A DNA stretch of 64,000 nt from Defluviicoccus sp. bin129 (lineage in GTDB: Bacteria > Pseudomonadota > Alphaproteobacteria > MPNO01). The notes beneath the pieces were generated by a model. It ran no database searches and had not been told where the DNA came from. It was given only the letters and a program-made list of their open reading frames with translations. Of this stretch, positions 42,873 through 53,835 are shown piece by piece. A program made the position numbers and the translations under genes. The DNA lies in NCBI GenBank assembly GCA_002239065.1, contig MPNO01000007.1, forward strand, positions 1-64,000, read 5' to 3'. The stretch's first letter is position 1, and each line of letters opens with the position of its first letter.

Positions 42873-44108
42873 ATGGAACTCCCGACCGGCAACGAGCAGT
42901 TCTTCCGGATGAGCGTCGATTCGTTCGACACCGACAAGGTGTTGGCGAACGCGGCCAGGCAGCGCGACCGGCGGGGCCTGCAGGACGTGCTGATCATCGA
43001 TGTCGATTCGCACCACTACGAGAGCGAATCGATGGCCGAGATCATGGAATACATGGAGGATCCGGTCCTCCAGCAGCTCGCCCGCTCGGGCGGCCAGGTC
43101 GCCCAGCGCGGCGGCGGCATGTTCGCCCTCGGCCGGGTCGGCTACCAGGATGTCGGCGGTCGGGTGACGCGCTACCCGCTCCGGCGCATGGAGCAGACCC
43201 CGGCCGACGGCGTGCACCGCGACATCCATCTCGGCCACCGCTGGATGGACGCGATGGGGGTCGACTACACCTGCATGTTCCCGACGCCGATGCTCGGGCT
43301 CGCCATGCATCCGCAGCCCGAGGTCGAGACCCACCTGGCGCGCGCCTACAATCGCTGGCTGGTCGAGCGCGTGCTGCCCGGCTCCTCGCGCATCAAGTCG
43401 ATGCTGTATTTGCCGTTCAACGACCACAACGCGGCGATGAAGATGGTCGAGGACTTCGCCGACTATCCCGGCGTGATCGGCTTCATGGTCACCTCGGTGC
43501 GCCACAAGCCGGTGCACGACAACGACTACATGAAGATCTACCGCGCCGTCGAGGAGCGCGGCCTGCCGCTCGGCTTCCATTCCGGCTTCAACTGGGACGA
43601 CCCGATGTTCCGGACCTCGAACCGGTTCATCGCCGTCCATGCGCTGGGCTTCACCTGGTACAACGTCGTCCACTGCACCAACTGGGTGGTCAACGGCCTG
43701 CCCGAGCGGTTTCCCAACTTGAAGACCATCTGGATCGAGTCGGGCATCGCCTGGGTGCCGTGGCTGATGATGCGCCTCGACAACGAATACCGCATGCGCA
43801 GCTCGGAATGCCCCTCGCTCAAGCGGCTTCCGAGCGAGTACATGAAGGAGATGTACTTCACCACCCAGCCGATGGAGCGCCCGAACGAGGACTGGCTGCT
43901 CGAGGCGACCTTCAGGGCGATGGATGCCGAGAACAGCCTCCTGTTCGCCACCGACTACCCGCACTGGGACATGGACCTGCCGGGGGTGATCTGGGACCTG
44001 CCGTTCCTCGACGACAAGGCCAAGCGCAAGATCCTCGGCGGAAACGCGCAGAAGGTGTTCAAGCTCGACGTCAGCGAACGCTTCCCGCAACGCGTGGCGG
44101 CGGAGTAA
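42873..44108 (+). CDS. Amidohydrolase-2 family protein linked to TRAP system 1
   Basis: A 411-residue TIM-barrel metal hydrolase or decarboxylase. The N-terminal DVDSHHYES resembles the DxDxHxxE metal motif, LGFHSGFNWDDP and WIESGIAWVPW lie on later strands, and LFATDYPHWDMD supplies the late Asp. AFGGNAQKVF-like sequence near the end (ILGGNAQKVFKLD) is common to the family. GAGGAG precedes ATG 42873. It lies 41 bp after dctM, so it probably acts on the TRAP substrate. Relatives hydrolyse amides or decarboxylate hydroxybenzoates; the substrate is open. Confidence 0.83.
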   Translation: MELPTGNEQFFRMSVDSFDTDKVLANAARQRDRRGLQDVLIIDVDSHHYESESMAEIMEYMEDPVLQQLARSGGQVAQRGGGMFALGRVGYQDVGGRVTRYPLRRMEQTPADGVHRDIHLGHRWMDAMGVDYTCMFPTPMLGLAMHPQPEVETHLARAYNRWLVERVLPGSSRIKSMLYLPFNDHNAAMKMVEDFADYPGVIGFMVTSVRHKPVHDNDYMKIYRAVEERGLPLGFHSGFNWDDPMFRTSNRFIAVHALGFTWYNVVHCTNWVVNGLPERFPNLKTIWIESGIAWVPWLMMRLDNEYRMRSSECPSLKRLPSEYMKEMYFTTQPMERPNEDWLLEATFRAMDAENSLLFATDYPHWDMDLPGVIWDLPFLDDKAKRKILGGNAQKVFKLDVSERFPQRVAAE

Positions 44109-44159
44109 CCGCGCGGGCGACCGCGGCGGCACGGGGGAAAACAGGAGACAGGGGCGTCC

Positions 44160-46242
44160 ATGGAAGCCGACATGCTCGGCATGGCCATCAAGGCCGCGAC
44201 CATCATGGCCGATCCGGAGCGGATCGGCTTTCTTGCCCTCGGCGTTCTGATCGGGCTGGTGCTCGGCGTCATCCCGGGGCTGGGCGGCCTGGTCGGCCTG
44301 TCGCTGCTGCTGCCGTTCACCTTCGACATGGACCCCTATACCGCGCTCGCCTTCCTGATGGGCCTGCAGGCGGTGGTGGTGACCTCGGACACCATACCGG
44401 CGGTGCTGTTCGGGGTGCCGGGGACGGTGGGCTCGGCGGCGACGATCCTCGACGGCTACCCGATGGCGCGGAAGGGGGAGGCCGGGCGGGCCTTCGGCGC
44501 GGCATTCTCCGCCTCGGTGCTCGGCGGCCTCTACGGCGCCTTCCTGCTGGCCATCAGCGTGCCGATCCTGCGCCCGGTGATGCTCGAGATCGGTTCGCCC
44601 GAGCTCCTGTCGTTCTGCGTGTTCGGCCTTTCCCTGGCCGCGGTGCTGAGCGGCGGCACGCCGCTGAAGGGGCTGGCGGCGGCCTGTATCGGGCTGATGG
44701 TGGCGACCGCGGGCGACGATCCGCAGACCGGGACGCTCCGCTGGACCTTCGATTCCCTATATTTGTGGGACGGGCTGCCGGTGGTGCCGCTGGCGCTCGG
44801 CCTGTTCGCGATTCCGGAGATCGCCGACATGGCGATCACCCGGCAGAGGATCGCCTCCGGGGGCCAGGTCAAGTCGGAGATGAGCCAGCTCACCGGCATC
44901 CGCGACGTGTTCCGCAACTGGTTCCTGCTGCTGCGCTGCGCCACCATCGGCTCCAGCCTCGGCGCCGTGCCCGGCATCGGCGCCTCGGTGATCGACTGGA
45001 TCGCCTACGGCCATGCGCTGAGGAGCGAGAAGGACACCGCCACCACCTTCGGCAAGGGCGACGTGCGCGGCGTCATCGCATCGGAGAGCTCCAACAACGC
45101 CAAGGAAGGCGGGGCGCTGGTGCCGACCATCGCCTTCGGCGTGCCGGGCTCAGCGTCGATGGCGCTGATTCTGGGGGCGTTCCTGATCCACGGCCTGACG
45201 CCGGGCCCCGAGATGCTGACCAAGCATCTCGACGTCACCTACACCCTGGTCTGGTCGGTCGCCTTCGCCAACGTCATCGGAGCGGGGATCTGTTTCCTGT
45301 TCGCCAACCAGCTCGCCAAGGTGGCGCTGGTGCGCATCGGGATCCTGGCGCCCGTCGTGCTGGCCGTGGTCTTCGTCGGCGCCTTCCAGGGCTCCCGGCA
45401 ATGGGGCGACATCTACGCGCTGCTGATCTTCGGTTTCTTCGGCTGGGTGATGAAGCGCATGAAATGGCCGCGCCCGCCGCTGATCCTCGGCTTCGTCCTC
45501 GGCAACCTGATCGAGCGCTATCTGTTCATATCGGTCGAGCGCTACGGCGCCGAGTGGCTGGCCTTCCCGGTCGTCATGATCGTTTTCGCCCTCACGCTCT
45601 ACGGAATCCTGCGGCCGATCCTGAAGGGATACATGGCGCGGCCGCGGGGAGGGGAGAGGCAACGCGCGCAACTCGGCTTCCGGCCGGAGAGCATCAACCC
45701 CGATCTCGGCTTCGGGGTCCTGGTGCTCGCGTTCTTTGCGACCTGCCTCGCGGTCTCTTCGCAATGGGAGTTCGGCGCCAAGCTGGTGCCGCAGGCCGTC
45801 GGCTGGGCGGGTCTGCTGTTCACGGTCTGGCTCATCCTGGCCGCGATGTTCGTGCGCCCGGTCCGGGTCGAGTCGACGGGTCTGATGGCCGGAGCACCGC
45901 AGGGAGAAGAGGGGGGACCCGTCGCCGACGACGTGCATTTCGACATCCAGGCGGATTACGGCGACATGCCTCCCCGCACGATCTATCGACGCGCGGCGGT
46001 CTATTTCGGCTGGCTGCTGTTCTTCTTCGGCGCGGCCGCGCTGGTCGGCATCCTGCCCGCCATGTTCCTGTTCCTGGTCGGCTACATGCGCTACGAGGGG
46101 AAGGAGAGCTGGACCACGACGCTCGCGGTCGCGGTGCCGATGGGGATCTTCTCCTACTGGCTGTTCCACAAGATCCTGCTCGTGCCGTGGCCGCAGACCG
46201 TCTTCGGCGACCTGTTCCCGGCACTCCGCTCCAGCGTCTGGC

Positions 46243-46256
<14 letters not shown>
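44160..46256 (+). CDS. Tripartite tricarboxylate transporter, TctA-TctB fusion
   Basis: A 698-residue membrane protein. Residues 1-500 are Tct[63 protein letters not shown] and [20 protein letters not shown]. The last ~180 residues add four further hydrophobic helices with a TctB look ([20 protein letters not shown], then a second pair around [13 protein letters not shown]). In most genomes these are separate genes. The likely binding protein partner, TctC, is at 52617-53639 on the other strand. It converges with the helicase gene and overlaps its 3' end by 14 bp. Confidence 0.9.
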
Positions 46257-47499
<1,243 letters not shown>

Positions 47500-47528
47500 T
47501 AAGGATTCCTTATGCGCCAGGCGGCATG

Positions 47529-47549
47529 GACGGCGCAGTCGACGCCGTC
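47529..47549 (-). other. Small hairpin in the rhlE leader
   Basis: GACGGCG at 47529-47535 and CGCCGTC at 47543-47549 form a perfect 7-bp stem with a 7-nt loop, 29 bases upstream of the rhlE start. A leader hairpin could modulate helicase synthesis, but in such GC-rich DNA a stem of this size can occur by chance. Confidence 0.3.
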
Positions 47550-47798
47550 TGCCCATGGCGGATTGCTCTGCCCCGAGGCGCGCGCCGGAACGAGAGGATT
47601 TTTCGGTGATTGGGCCCGGGACATGGCGCCGCTCTCGTGCGGCGCATCGCGCAATCGCGAGCCGACTTGCAGGCCCTAGATGGTCTCCCGACCCCGAACT
47701 GTCAAGCGGGTCAGTTCGTTGACCCGCTGTCCTCACCGGGGGCGCGCCGGCCGCCGAACGCCCCCGACGGCCTGCATCGGGTCAGGCCGCGATTCGCT

Positions 47799-48653
47799 CT
47801 ACATCACCCGCACGGCGTCGTCCGGCTTCACCGTGCCGCCCCGGACGACGAAGGCGTAGACGCCGGCGCATGGGAGCCGCTCGTTGTCGAGCACCGGGAC
47901 CGGGATGCTGTTGTGCTCGACGACGGTGCGGAGGACCCCCGGGTCCCTGGCCAGGTCCTTCTGGGCGAGTGTCGGGATCGAGCAGCGCGGCGTCGGGTCG
48001 GAGATGCGGAGCCTGACCTCGTCGCCGATGGCGAGCTCACGGCCCACCCAGCCGTTCTCCACGAAGCCGCGCGCGCCCTCGGGCGTCGCGATCGTCACAT
48101 TGGGCCGGAAACGCCGCGCGGCGAAGCTGGACCCGGGGCGGAGCTCGGCAAGCCGCGCCATCGTCGCCGTGGTCATCAGGTGGAGCGCGGCATAGTCGGA
48201 GAACCGTCCCGCCATCATCAGCCCGCCGATGTCGACGACGGTCTCTTCTTCGGCGAGCGGGTCGAGACGTTCGACGCTGACGGTCGCGGGCCGCTCCGCG
48301 GTCAGCGTGACCGGCCGTCCCAGGGTCGCGGAGAGGCGTGCATCCGCATCCCCCCCGTCGCTGGACACCGCGCTTCCGTCCGGCCAGACGATGCGTACCG
48401 GCGGGAGCGGCGCGCCGATGCGCGGCGGCGCGACGAAGTCGGCGGCCAGCGCCAGCAGCCCGCCCCATTTCTTCGGGGTCTTGGCGCTCCCCACCCTGCC
48501 GCTGGCCGCGTCGATCACCGCGTAGGCCCGGTCGCCCAGCACGCCGCCCTCGGTGATCGGCGCCTCGTCGAGCTTGCTGCCGGCCATGGACTTGACCGGG
48601 TAGCGCCAGAGCGCCTTGACGGTGCCGCCATCGCGTCTGTCGTGCGAAGCCAT
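47799..48653 (-). CDS. MOSC domain-containing protein
   Basis: A 284-residue protein with an N-terminal MOSC_N barrel (VKALWRYPVKSMAGSKLDEA) and a C-terminal MOSC domain. Conserved residues include the RFRPNVTI stretch and the single cysteine in DPTPRCSIPT, the residue that binds sulfur or molybdenum in family members such as YiiM and mARC. Possible roles are detoxification of N-hydroxylated compounds or sulfur transfer. ATG 48653 starts at the natural N-terminus. It is divergent from the ribbon-helix-helix gene. Confidence 0.87.
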   Translation of the reverse strand: MASHDRRDGGTVKALWRYPVKSMAGSKLDEAPITEGGVLGDRAYAVIDAASGRVGSAKTPKKWGGLLALAADFVAPPRIGAPLPPVRIVWPDGSAVSSDGGDADARLSATLGRPVTLTAERPATVSVERLDPLAEEETVVDIGGLMMAGRFSDYAALHLMTTATMARLAELRPGSSFAARRFRPNVTIATPEGARGFVENGWVGRELAIGDEVRLRISDPTPRCSIPTLAQKDLARDPGVLRTVVEHNSIPVPVLDNERLPCAGVYAFVVRGGTVKPDDAVRVM

Positions 48654-48839
48654 CGTGGTTTCTCCCTGCGTCCGGGGCGCGGCAACCTGCCGCGGGACAC
48701 CCGCATCCACGATCTTCGCACAATCCGCGGCGGGCGCCCCGTCAGCCGTTTCCGGCCTTCTTTCGCGTGCGGTGGGGCCGGGACGCGAAATCACACCGGT
48801 TTCGAAACCACGACACTCCATTGAACGCGCCAGCGAATT

Positions 48840-48868
48840 GCCATACATTAGCCATACCATGTATGGCT
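48840..48868. promoter_or_regulatory. Palindromic operator-like site upstream of the ribbon-helix-helix gene
   Basis: AGCCATAC (48850-48857) and GTATGGCT (48861-48868) form a perfect 8-bp inverted repeat with a 3-bp spacer. An additional direct half-site GCCATAC lies at 48840-48846, eleven bases before the next half-site, about one helical turn. The site ends 34 bp before the start codon, where an autoregulator would bind. Confidence 0.6.
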
Positions 48869-48902
48869 ACGGCCGGCGCATGCCGGCGAAGGAGGCAAGA
48901 TC

Positions 48903-49133
48903 ATGGCGCTGAAGAAGGTCACCATGAACCTGACCGAGCGAGACATTGCCAACACCGAAGTTCTCACCACTCGGTTGAACACGAGAAACAAGGCATCGAC
49001 CGTCAGCAGCGCGCTGGCGATCGCCGAGGGAATCACGAAGAAGATCGAAGATGGCGGCGAGCTGATCGTCAAGAAGAAGGACGGTTCGATGGAGACGATC
49101 GTCATCGCGGGCCTGAGCGGTGCGAACGCCTGA
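48903..49133 (+). CDS. Small ribbon-helix-helix-like protein
   Basis: A 76-residue protein whose N-terminus KKVTMNLTERDIANTEVL and following helices (NKASTVSSALAIAEGITKKI) resemble ribbon-helix-helix DNA-binding proteins. The C-terminus adds a short strand pair (GELIVKKKDGSMETIVI). AAGGAGG lies eight bases before ATG 48903. Its stop overlaps the start of the next gene as TGATG. Such small regulators are found in mobile elements and in toxin-antitoxin-like pairs. It probably represses its own promoter via the inverted repeat at 48840-48868. Confidence 0.7.
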   Translation: MALKKVTMNLTERDIANTEVLTTRLNTRNKASTVSSALAIAEGITKKIEDGGELIVKKKDGSMETIVIAGLSGANA

Positions 49134-49414
49134 TGGCGGAGGAAGCCAGGCCCGAAGACGCGAGAGATTCGCCTGACGATTGGGGGTCTGTCGCGGAGAG
49201 CCCATCGGGCCTGTTGGAATCCGGACCCGCCTATCTCCGCGACCGCTTCTTCTATCGGGTGGTCGGGTCTTCCCTCGCGATCCTCGCGGGACTTGCGCTG
49301 ATCGGGGCGATCGTTCTCGCAGCCTACGACAAGACCGTACCCGATTTCGTCGTTGCTCTGGGATCGACCGCTATCGGGGCTTTGGCGGGCGTGCTGGTAG
49401 CCGACCGGCGTTGA
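49133..49414 (+). CDS. Small membrane protein coupled to the ribbon-helix-helix gene
   Basis: A 93-residue protein not recognised as a known family. The first half is acidic (EEARPEDARDSPDDW), followed by DRFFYRVVGSSLAILAG and two membrane segments (about 49-68 and 74-88) ending in the short cytosolic tail VADRR. Its ATG overlaps the stop of the preceding gene in TGATG, so the pair is translated together. It could be an effector or toxin-like partner, or simply a cotranscribed membrane protein. Function open. Confidence 0.6.
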   Translation: MAEEARPEDARDSPDDWGSVAESPSGLLESGPAYLRDRFFYRVVGSSLAILAGLALIGAIVLAAYDKTVPDFVVALGSTAIGALAGVLVADRR

Positions 49415-49474
49415 ATTCGGTCCAGCGCCCCGTGCGGTGCATCCGGCGCAAGTTTGCGGCTTCGCCCGGCCCCG

Positions 49475-50881
49475 CTACCCGCCGAGCCAGGGCAGCCAGA
49501 TCGCGAGAGGCGGGAAGGCCACGATCAGCATTGTGAGCAGCAGCGCGCAGCCCATGAAGGGCAGAGCGGCGAGGCAGATCTCGCCGAACCGCGTGCCGGG
49601 CGGCGCCACCCCCTGCATGACGAACAGCAGCAGGCCGAAGGGCGGGGTGGTGAGGCTGATCTCCATCGCCAGCAGCATGATGACGGCGAACCAGATCAGC
49701 TTCATGTCCGTCGCCAGGCCGAAATCGAGGCCCAGCACCACGGGGAAGAAGATCGGCACCGTCAGCAGCATCATGGCGAGCTGGTCCATGAACATACCGA
49801 GCAGCAGCAGGATCCCGAACATCATCAGCAGCATGACATAGGGCGAGACCTCGAAGCCGGTGATCCAGGCGATCAGCGCGGCGCTCGCTCCCGAGGCGGC
49901 CAGCACATTGGAAAACAGCGAAGAGCCGAACAGGATCATCAGCGCGATGACCGTGACCCGCCCAGCGCCCCACATCGACTTCCACATCGCAGCCGCGAAG
50001 AACGGCCCGAAGGCGAGGGCCGCGCGGAAATCGCCGCGCAGCAGCGGCACCAGGAACAGATAGGCGACCGCCAGCAGGATCACGCCGACCGATCCGTAGG
50101 CCGCCGCCTCGGACGGCGTCGCCACGCCCCCCATGATCAGGGCGATGACGAAGACGATGATCGAGACCATCGGCACGACATCGAACAGGAACAGGACCAC
50201 GCGCCGGCCCATGGACACGGATTCGACGTCGTAGGACGGCGCGGCCGACGGATCGAGGGTCGCGCGGACGAAAATCAGGATGGTGTAGAAGACCGCCAGC
50301 AGCAGCCCGGGCACCACGCCGGCGATCAGCAGCCGGCCGATATCGATCTCCGCCAGCGTGCCGAGCAGCACGGCGAGCGCCGAGGGCGGGATCAGCATGG
50401 CGAGCCCGCCGGTGCCGAGGATCGGGCCGATCGACATGCTCTTGCGGTAGCCGCGCCGGGTCATTTCCGGGACCATCAGAGTGCCCAGGAGGGCGGTCGA
50501 GCCCATCGACGAGCCGGACAGCGTGGCGAAGGCCGTGCCGCCGGCTACGGTGACGTAGGAGAGACGCGCCGGCACCCGGCCCATCAGCCTTTCCACCGCG
50601 TTGAACATCCGGTTGGCCAGCCCGGTATGGAAGAACAGCTCCCCCATCAGCAGGAACATCGGGATCGGCACGATGGCGAAGATCGTCATGTTGCCGAAGG
50701 CGTTGTCGACATGCTGGCCGATCGCCGAGTGGACCCGCGTGTCGAAATCGCCGAACCGGCCGAAGATGAAGAAGGCGGCGACCGTGTTGACCGCGATGAA
50801 GGCGATCCCGACCGGCAGCCCGACGAACATCAGGAGCAGGATGGAGCCGAACAGGGCGAGCAGGATCCAGTACCACTCCAT
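49475..50881 (-). CDS. TRAP transporter large permease (DctM), system 2
   Basis: A 468-residue permease with about twelve hydrophobic segments. Family parts are NMTIFAIVPIPMFLLMGELF, GGTAFATLSGSSMGSTALLG, GTGGLAMLIPPSALAVLLG and AMEISLTTPPFGLLLFVMQG. The FMDQLAMMLLTVPIFFPV segment matches the other DctM in the window, but overall the two are clearly different proteins. ATG 50881 abuts the dctQ stop codon directly. It is the last gene of the minus-strand TRAP operon. Confidence 0.94.
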   Translation of the reverse strand: MEWYWILLALFGSILLLMFVGLPVGIAFIAVNTVAAFFIFGRFGDFDTRVHSAIGQHVDNAFGNMTIFAIVPIPMFLLMGELFFHTGLANRMFNAVERLMGRVPARLSYVTVAGGTAFATLSGSSMGSTALLGTLMVPEMTRRGYRKSMSIGPILGTGGLAMLIPPSALAVLLGTLAEIDIGRLLIAGVVPGLLLAVFYTILIFVRATLDPSAAPSYDVESVSMGRRVVLFLFDVVPMVSIIVFVIALIMGGVATPSEAAAYGSVGVILLAVAYLFLVPLLRGDFRAALAFGPFFAAAMWKSMWGAGRVTVIALMILFGSSLFSNVLAASGASAALIAWITGFEVSPYVMLLMMFGILLLLGMFMDQLAMMLLTVPIFFPVVLGLDFGLATDMKLIWFAVIMLLAMEISLTTPPFGLLLFVMQGVAPPGTRFGEICLAALPFMGCALLLTMLIVAFPPLAIWLPWLGG

Positions 50882-51454
50882 CTAGCGGGCTTCCGTCAGG
50901 CTGCGCCTGGTCTCCTCCAGCTCCAGCCGTTCGTTGGCGATGCCGGCGGCGCCGCTGTGCATGATCTCTCGGCCGAAGATGTACCGCAGGAACTCGACCG
51001 CCATGAGCAGGAAGCCGACCGGGTAGGAGACCGTGATCGTCCAGAGCCGCATGCCCCGGTCGTCGCGCAGCTCGTCGAAGGCGAGCGGGTCCTCCATTTG
51101 CTCGATGAAGATGCCGAGCGTGTACCAGGCCCAGACCAGGCAGATGACGGCGCACAGCGTCGCGATACCCCGGGACAGGGCTTTCCGGCTGCGTTCCGGC
51201 ACGGCGGCGGTGAGCAATTCGATATAGACATGCCCCCGGGTCCGCACCAGCCAGGGCGAGCCCAGGAACAGGATGTAGATGAAGCCGTACTCGATCAGCG
51301 TGAAGACGAACTGGTTGTAGGCCCAGCCCGCGCTGCGGAAGATCGTCACATAGACGATCGCCAGCATGATGAAGCCGATATAGAGCGCGGCCAGCGCCAT
51401 CAGCGCCCACAGGAGCCCGGCCCACACCCTGTCGAGGGCGCGCAGGCCCGTCAT
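50882..51454 (-). CDS. TRAP transporter small permease (DctQ), system 2
   Basis: A 190-residue membrane protein with four predicted helices (for example ALYIGFIMLAIVYVTIFR and ATLCAVICLVWAWYTLGIFI) and the family-typical middle GSPWLVRTRGHVYIELL. It has a 25-residue polar C-terminal tail. It lies between dctP and dctM in the usual order; its stop abuts the dctM start. Confidence 0.9.
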   Translation of the reverse strand: MTGLRALDRVWAGLLWALMALAALYIGFIMLAIVYVTIFRSAGWAYNQFVFTLIEYGFIYILFLGSPWLVRTRGHVYIELLTAAVPERSRKALSRGIATLCAVICLVWAWYTLGIFIEQMEDPLAFDELRDDRGMRLWTITVSYPVGFLLMAVEFLRYIFGREIMHSGAAGIANERLELEETRRSLTEAR

Positions 51455-51517
51455 CGGCTGCCGGTCCCGCCCGTCACACCGACCCCCCGGGAGCGGGAAG
51501 CCGGGATCGAGAAGATC

Positions 51518-52516
51518 CTACTGCTGCTGCCAGAGCTCGCGCAGCTTGGCGACGTGCTCGGTCGGCCGGTTCGCCTTCTTGAGGCGGTCGAGCATGCGGG
51601 CATAGGCCGAATCGACGGCGAGCTTGGAATAGACAGCGGCCGCCGGGACGGTGTGGAACGTCATCCCTTCCTTGGCCAGCAGCGCGCGCTCCTTCTTCGA
51701 CTCCTCGAGCAGGACCTCGCGCACCGCCGTCTCGTTGGCGAGCACCATGTCCTGGACCTGCTTGCGGAGCGCGGCGTCGAGGCTGTTCCACGTCTTCAGG
51801 TTGATGAACCAGCCGATATCGGTGTGGTAGAACTCGGGCTCCACCGCGTGGCGCAGGAACTTGTCCCATTTCAGGCCCTTGAGGCCGATGGTGGCCCAGG
51901 CGGCGGCGTTGACCACGCCCTTCTCCAGCGCCGAATAGACCTGCGTCGCCGGCAGCGGGTGGGTGGTCGCGTTCATGGCGCGGAAGAAGGCGCCGTAGAT
52001 CGGGTTGTCGCGCAGCTTCACGCCGTCGAGGTTCAGCATGCCCTTGTCGTCGAATTTCGGTGCGTCCTGCATGTAGATGCGGAACCGGCCGCCCGCCGAG
52101 GTCCAGCCCAGGTTCTTGACGCCGAAATATTTCTGCTGGATCTCGTCCAGCATGGCGATGCCGCCATTGGCGCGCACCACCGCCGGGTTGGAAGGCGACG
52201 TCGCCACCGCCTCGTTCTCCGGCACCGCGCGGGCGAAGAAGGCGTAGGGCCCGCAATAGAGGTCGACCCGGCCCTTGCGAACGGCGGGCGGCTGCTGGAA
52301 CATCTTGATCGAGTTGAAAGGCAGCACGTTGATCGCGAGCTTGCCCTTGGTCGCCGCCGTGATGTCCGCGGCGAGCTGCTTGCACTGCTTGGTGTAGATC
52401 AGGAAATCCGGGAACGGATAGACCAGGTTCAGCTTGACTTCGGCGGACGCCGTGGCCGTGCCGGCCGACAGAAAGATGGCGGCCAGCAGCGCTCTTGCGG
52501 TCTTCGATCTCGACAT
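51518..52516 (-). CDS. TRAP transporter substrate-binding protein (DctP), system 2
   Basis: A 332-residue periplasmic protein with a signal peptide (MSRSKTARALLAAIFLSAGT, cleavage near ASA-EV). The mature part starts LNLVYPFPDFLIYTKQ; IQQKYFGVKNLGW and SALEKGVVNAAAWATIGLKG are recognisable DctP segments. ATG 52516 fits the signal peptide; the frame extends to 52579 without one. It heads the second TRAP operon, directly downstream of the TctC gene on the same strand. Confidence 0.9.
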   Translation of the reverse strand: MSRSKTARALLAAIFLSAGTATASAEVKLNLVYPFPDFLIYTKQCKQLAADITAATKGKLAINVLPFNSIKMFQQPPAVRKGRVDLYCGPYAFFARAVPENEAVATSPSNPAVVRANGGIAMLDEIQQKYFGVKNLGWTSAGGRFRIYMQDAPKFDDKGMLNLDGVKLRDNPIYGAFFRAMNATTHPLPATQVYSALEKGVVNAAAWATIGLKGLKWDKFLRHAVEPEFYHTDIGWFINLKTWNSLDAALRKQVQDMVLANETAVREVLLEESKKERALLAKEGMTFHTVPAAAVYSKLAVDSAYARMLDRLKKANRPTEHVAKLRELWQQQ

Positions 52517-52616
52517 GGCGGCTCTCCCCTCCCTTTTCCCAGAGTGGCGATAGTCCCACGGCGGAGCGCCGCGGAACAAGGACGCCCGCCGCCGTGTCGG
52601 GCGGCGGGCGAACCCT

Positions 52617-53639
52617 CTACTTGAACCCGAACGCGGCCTTCATCTTGGCGACCAGCTCCGGCGAGACCTTCAGCCCGGCGTTGACCAGCTTGACCAGCTC
52701 CTCGCCCGAGATGGCTGCGACCGGCGCGCGCCGCTTCTCGGCATCGGCCACGAACGCCGGGTCCTTCATGGTCGCCATGAAGGATGTGCGGAGCGCCGCG
52801 ACCCGGTCCTTGGGAACCTCGGGCGCCACCCAGAAGCCCATGCCGATCAGCTCGCAGACCTCGATGAAGTCGATCATCTTCTTGCCGTCTTCCGACTTCA
52901 CCAGATCCCCGATGCTGGGCACGTCCGGGAGCTCCGGAATGCGCGGCCCGTACTGGATCAGGTGCTTGAGCTTGCCGGTCTTCAGCCAGTCGTTCTTGAT
53001 CGTCGTCCAGCCGGTCCAGTAGTTCATCCGGCCGTGCACCTCGCCCTGGGCCATCGCCTTGTTGATCGACGCGCCGCCCTTGTAGCCCTTGACGATCTTG
53101 AATTTGGTGCCGAGCAGGTGATTCATCAGCTTGGGCATCAGATAGGTCTCGGAGCCGAACCCGGTCGAGCCCATGATGACCTCCGTCTTCTTCACCCCTT
53201 CGAGCGTCGTCGCCGGTGCGTTGTGGAACACCGATACCACGCTCGGGCGCTGGGTGATCGAGCCGAGCCACTGGAACCTGGTCGCGTCGAACTTGACGTT
53301 GCGGAGGATCGGCGCGAGGACCGAAGGCGCCAGCACCTCGGCCACGGTGGTGCCGTCCTTGGGCGCGGCGTTGTAGACATAGGCCGCGCCCTTGGTGCCG
53401 CCGCCGCCCGGCCTGGACTGGACGATCACCGTCGGGTTGCCGGGAATGTGCTTGCCCCAATGCTCGGCCAGCAGTCGGCCGTAGAGGCCGAGCGACGCAC
53501 CGAGCCCGGCGGGAACGACGATGGTCACGGTCCTGTCCTTGTAGAAGCCCGCGACATCCGCCGAGGCCGTTGCGGCCGTGCCGAGCGCCAGAATCCCCGC
53601 GGCCATCCCGAGCGCCGCGCTTGCGCGTTTGAACGACAT
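52617..53639 (-). CDS. Tripartite tricarboxylate transporter binding protein (TctC/Bug family)
   Basis: A 340-residue periplasmic binding protein. Signal peptide at 1-28 (MSFKRASAALGMAAGILALG, cleavage near ASA-DV). Bug-family features: FYKDRTVTIVVPAGLGASLGLY, HIPGNPTVIVQSRPGGGG and LGTKFKIVKGYKGGASINKAMAQGE. It probably delivers ligand to the TctA-TctB fusion at 44160-46256, since no other tctA or tctB is present. It is divergent from the first ubiD gene across 196 bp, so ligand and UbiD substrate may be related. Confidence 0.9.
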   Translation of the reverse strand: MSFKRASAALGMAAGILALGTAATASADVAGFYKDRTVTIVVPAGLGASLGLYGRLLAEHWGKHIPGNPTVIVQSRPGGGGTKGAAYVYNAAPKDGTTVAEVLAPSVLAPILRNVKFDATRFQWLGSITQRPSVVSVFHNAPATTLEGVKKTEVIMGSTGFGSETYLMPKLMNHLLGTKFKIVKGYKGGASINKAMAQGEVHGRMNYWTGWTTIKNDWLKTGKLKHLIQYGPRIPELPDVPSIGDLVKSEDGKKMIDFIEVCELIGMGFWVAPEVPKDRVAALRTSFMATMKDPAFVADAEKRRAPVAAISGEELVKLVNAGLKVSPELVAKMKAAFGFK

Positions 53640-53835
53640 GTTCTGCTCCTTGTCCTGTTCCTGGTCCCCGAGTCGCCTCGTATCCGGTCCAAGGATACGC
53701 CCGACCCCGCCTCGGCGCAAAATCCGCACGCCCGGTTGTCACGCCGAGACCGCGCCAATAGATTGCCGCACGCCTGACTGCCAACGAAGTGATTTCCGCG
53801 ACTCCGGCCGGGTCGCCGGAGGGAGTGTCCTGCCC
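53640..53835. promoter_or_regulatory. Divergent promoter region between tctC and the ubiD operon
   Basis: This 196-bp gap must hold promoters for the binding-protein gene (minus) and the UbiD operon (plus). The ubiD ribosome site GGAGGGAG lies near 53818-53825. I see no clear sigma-70 boxes or long palindrome. Confidence 0.4.
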
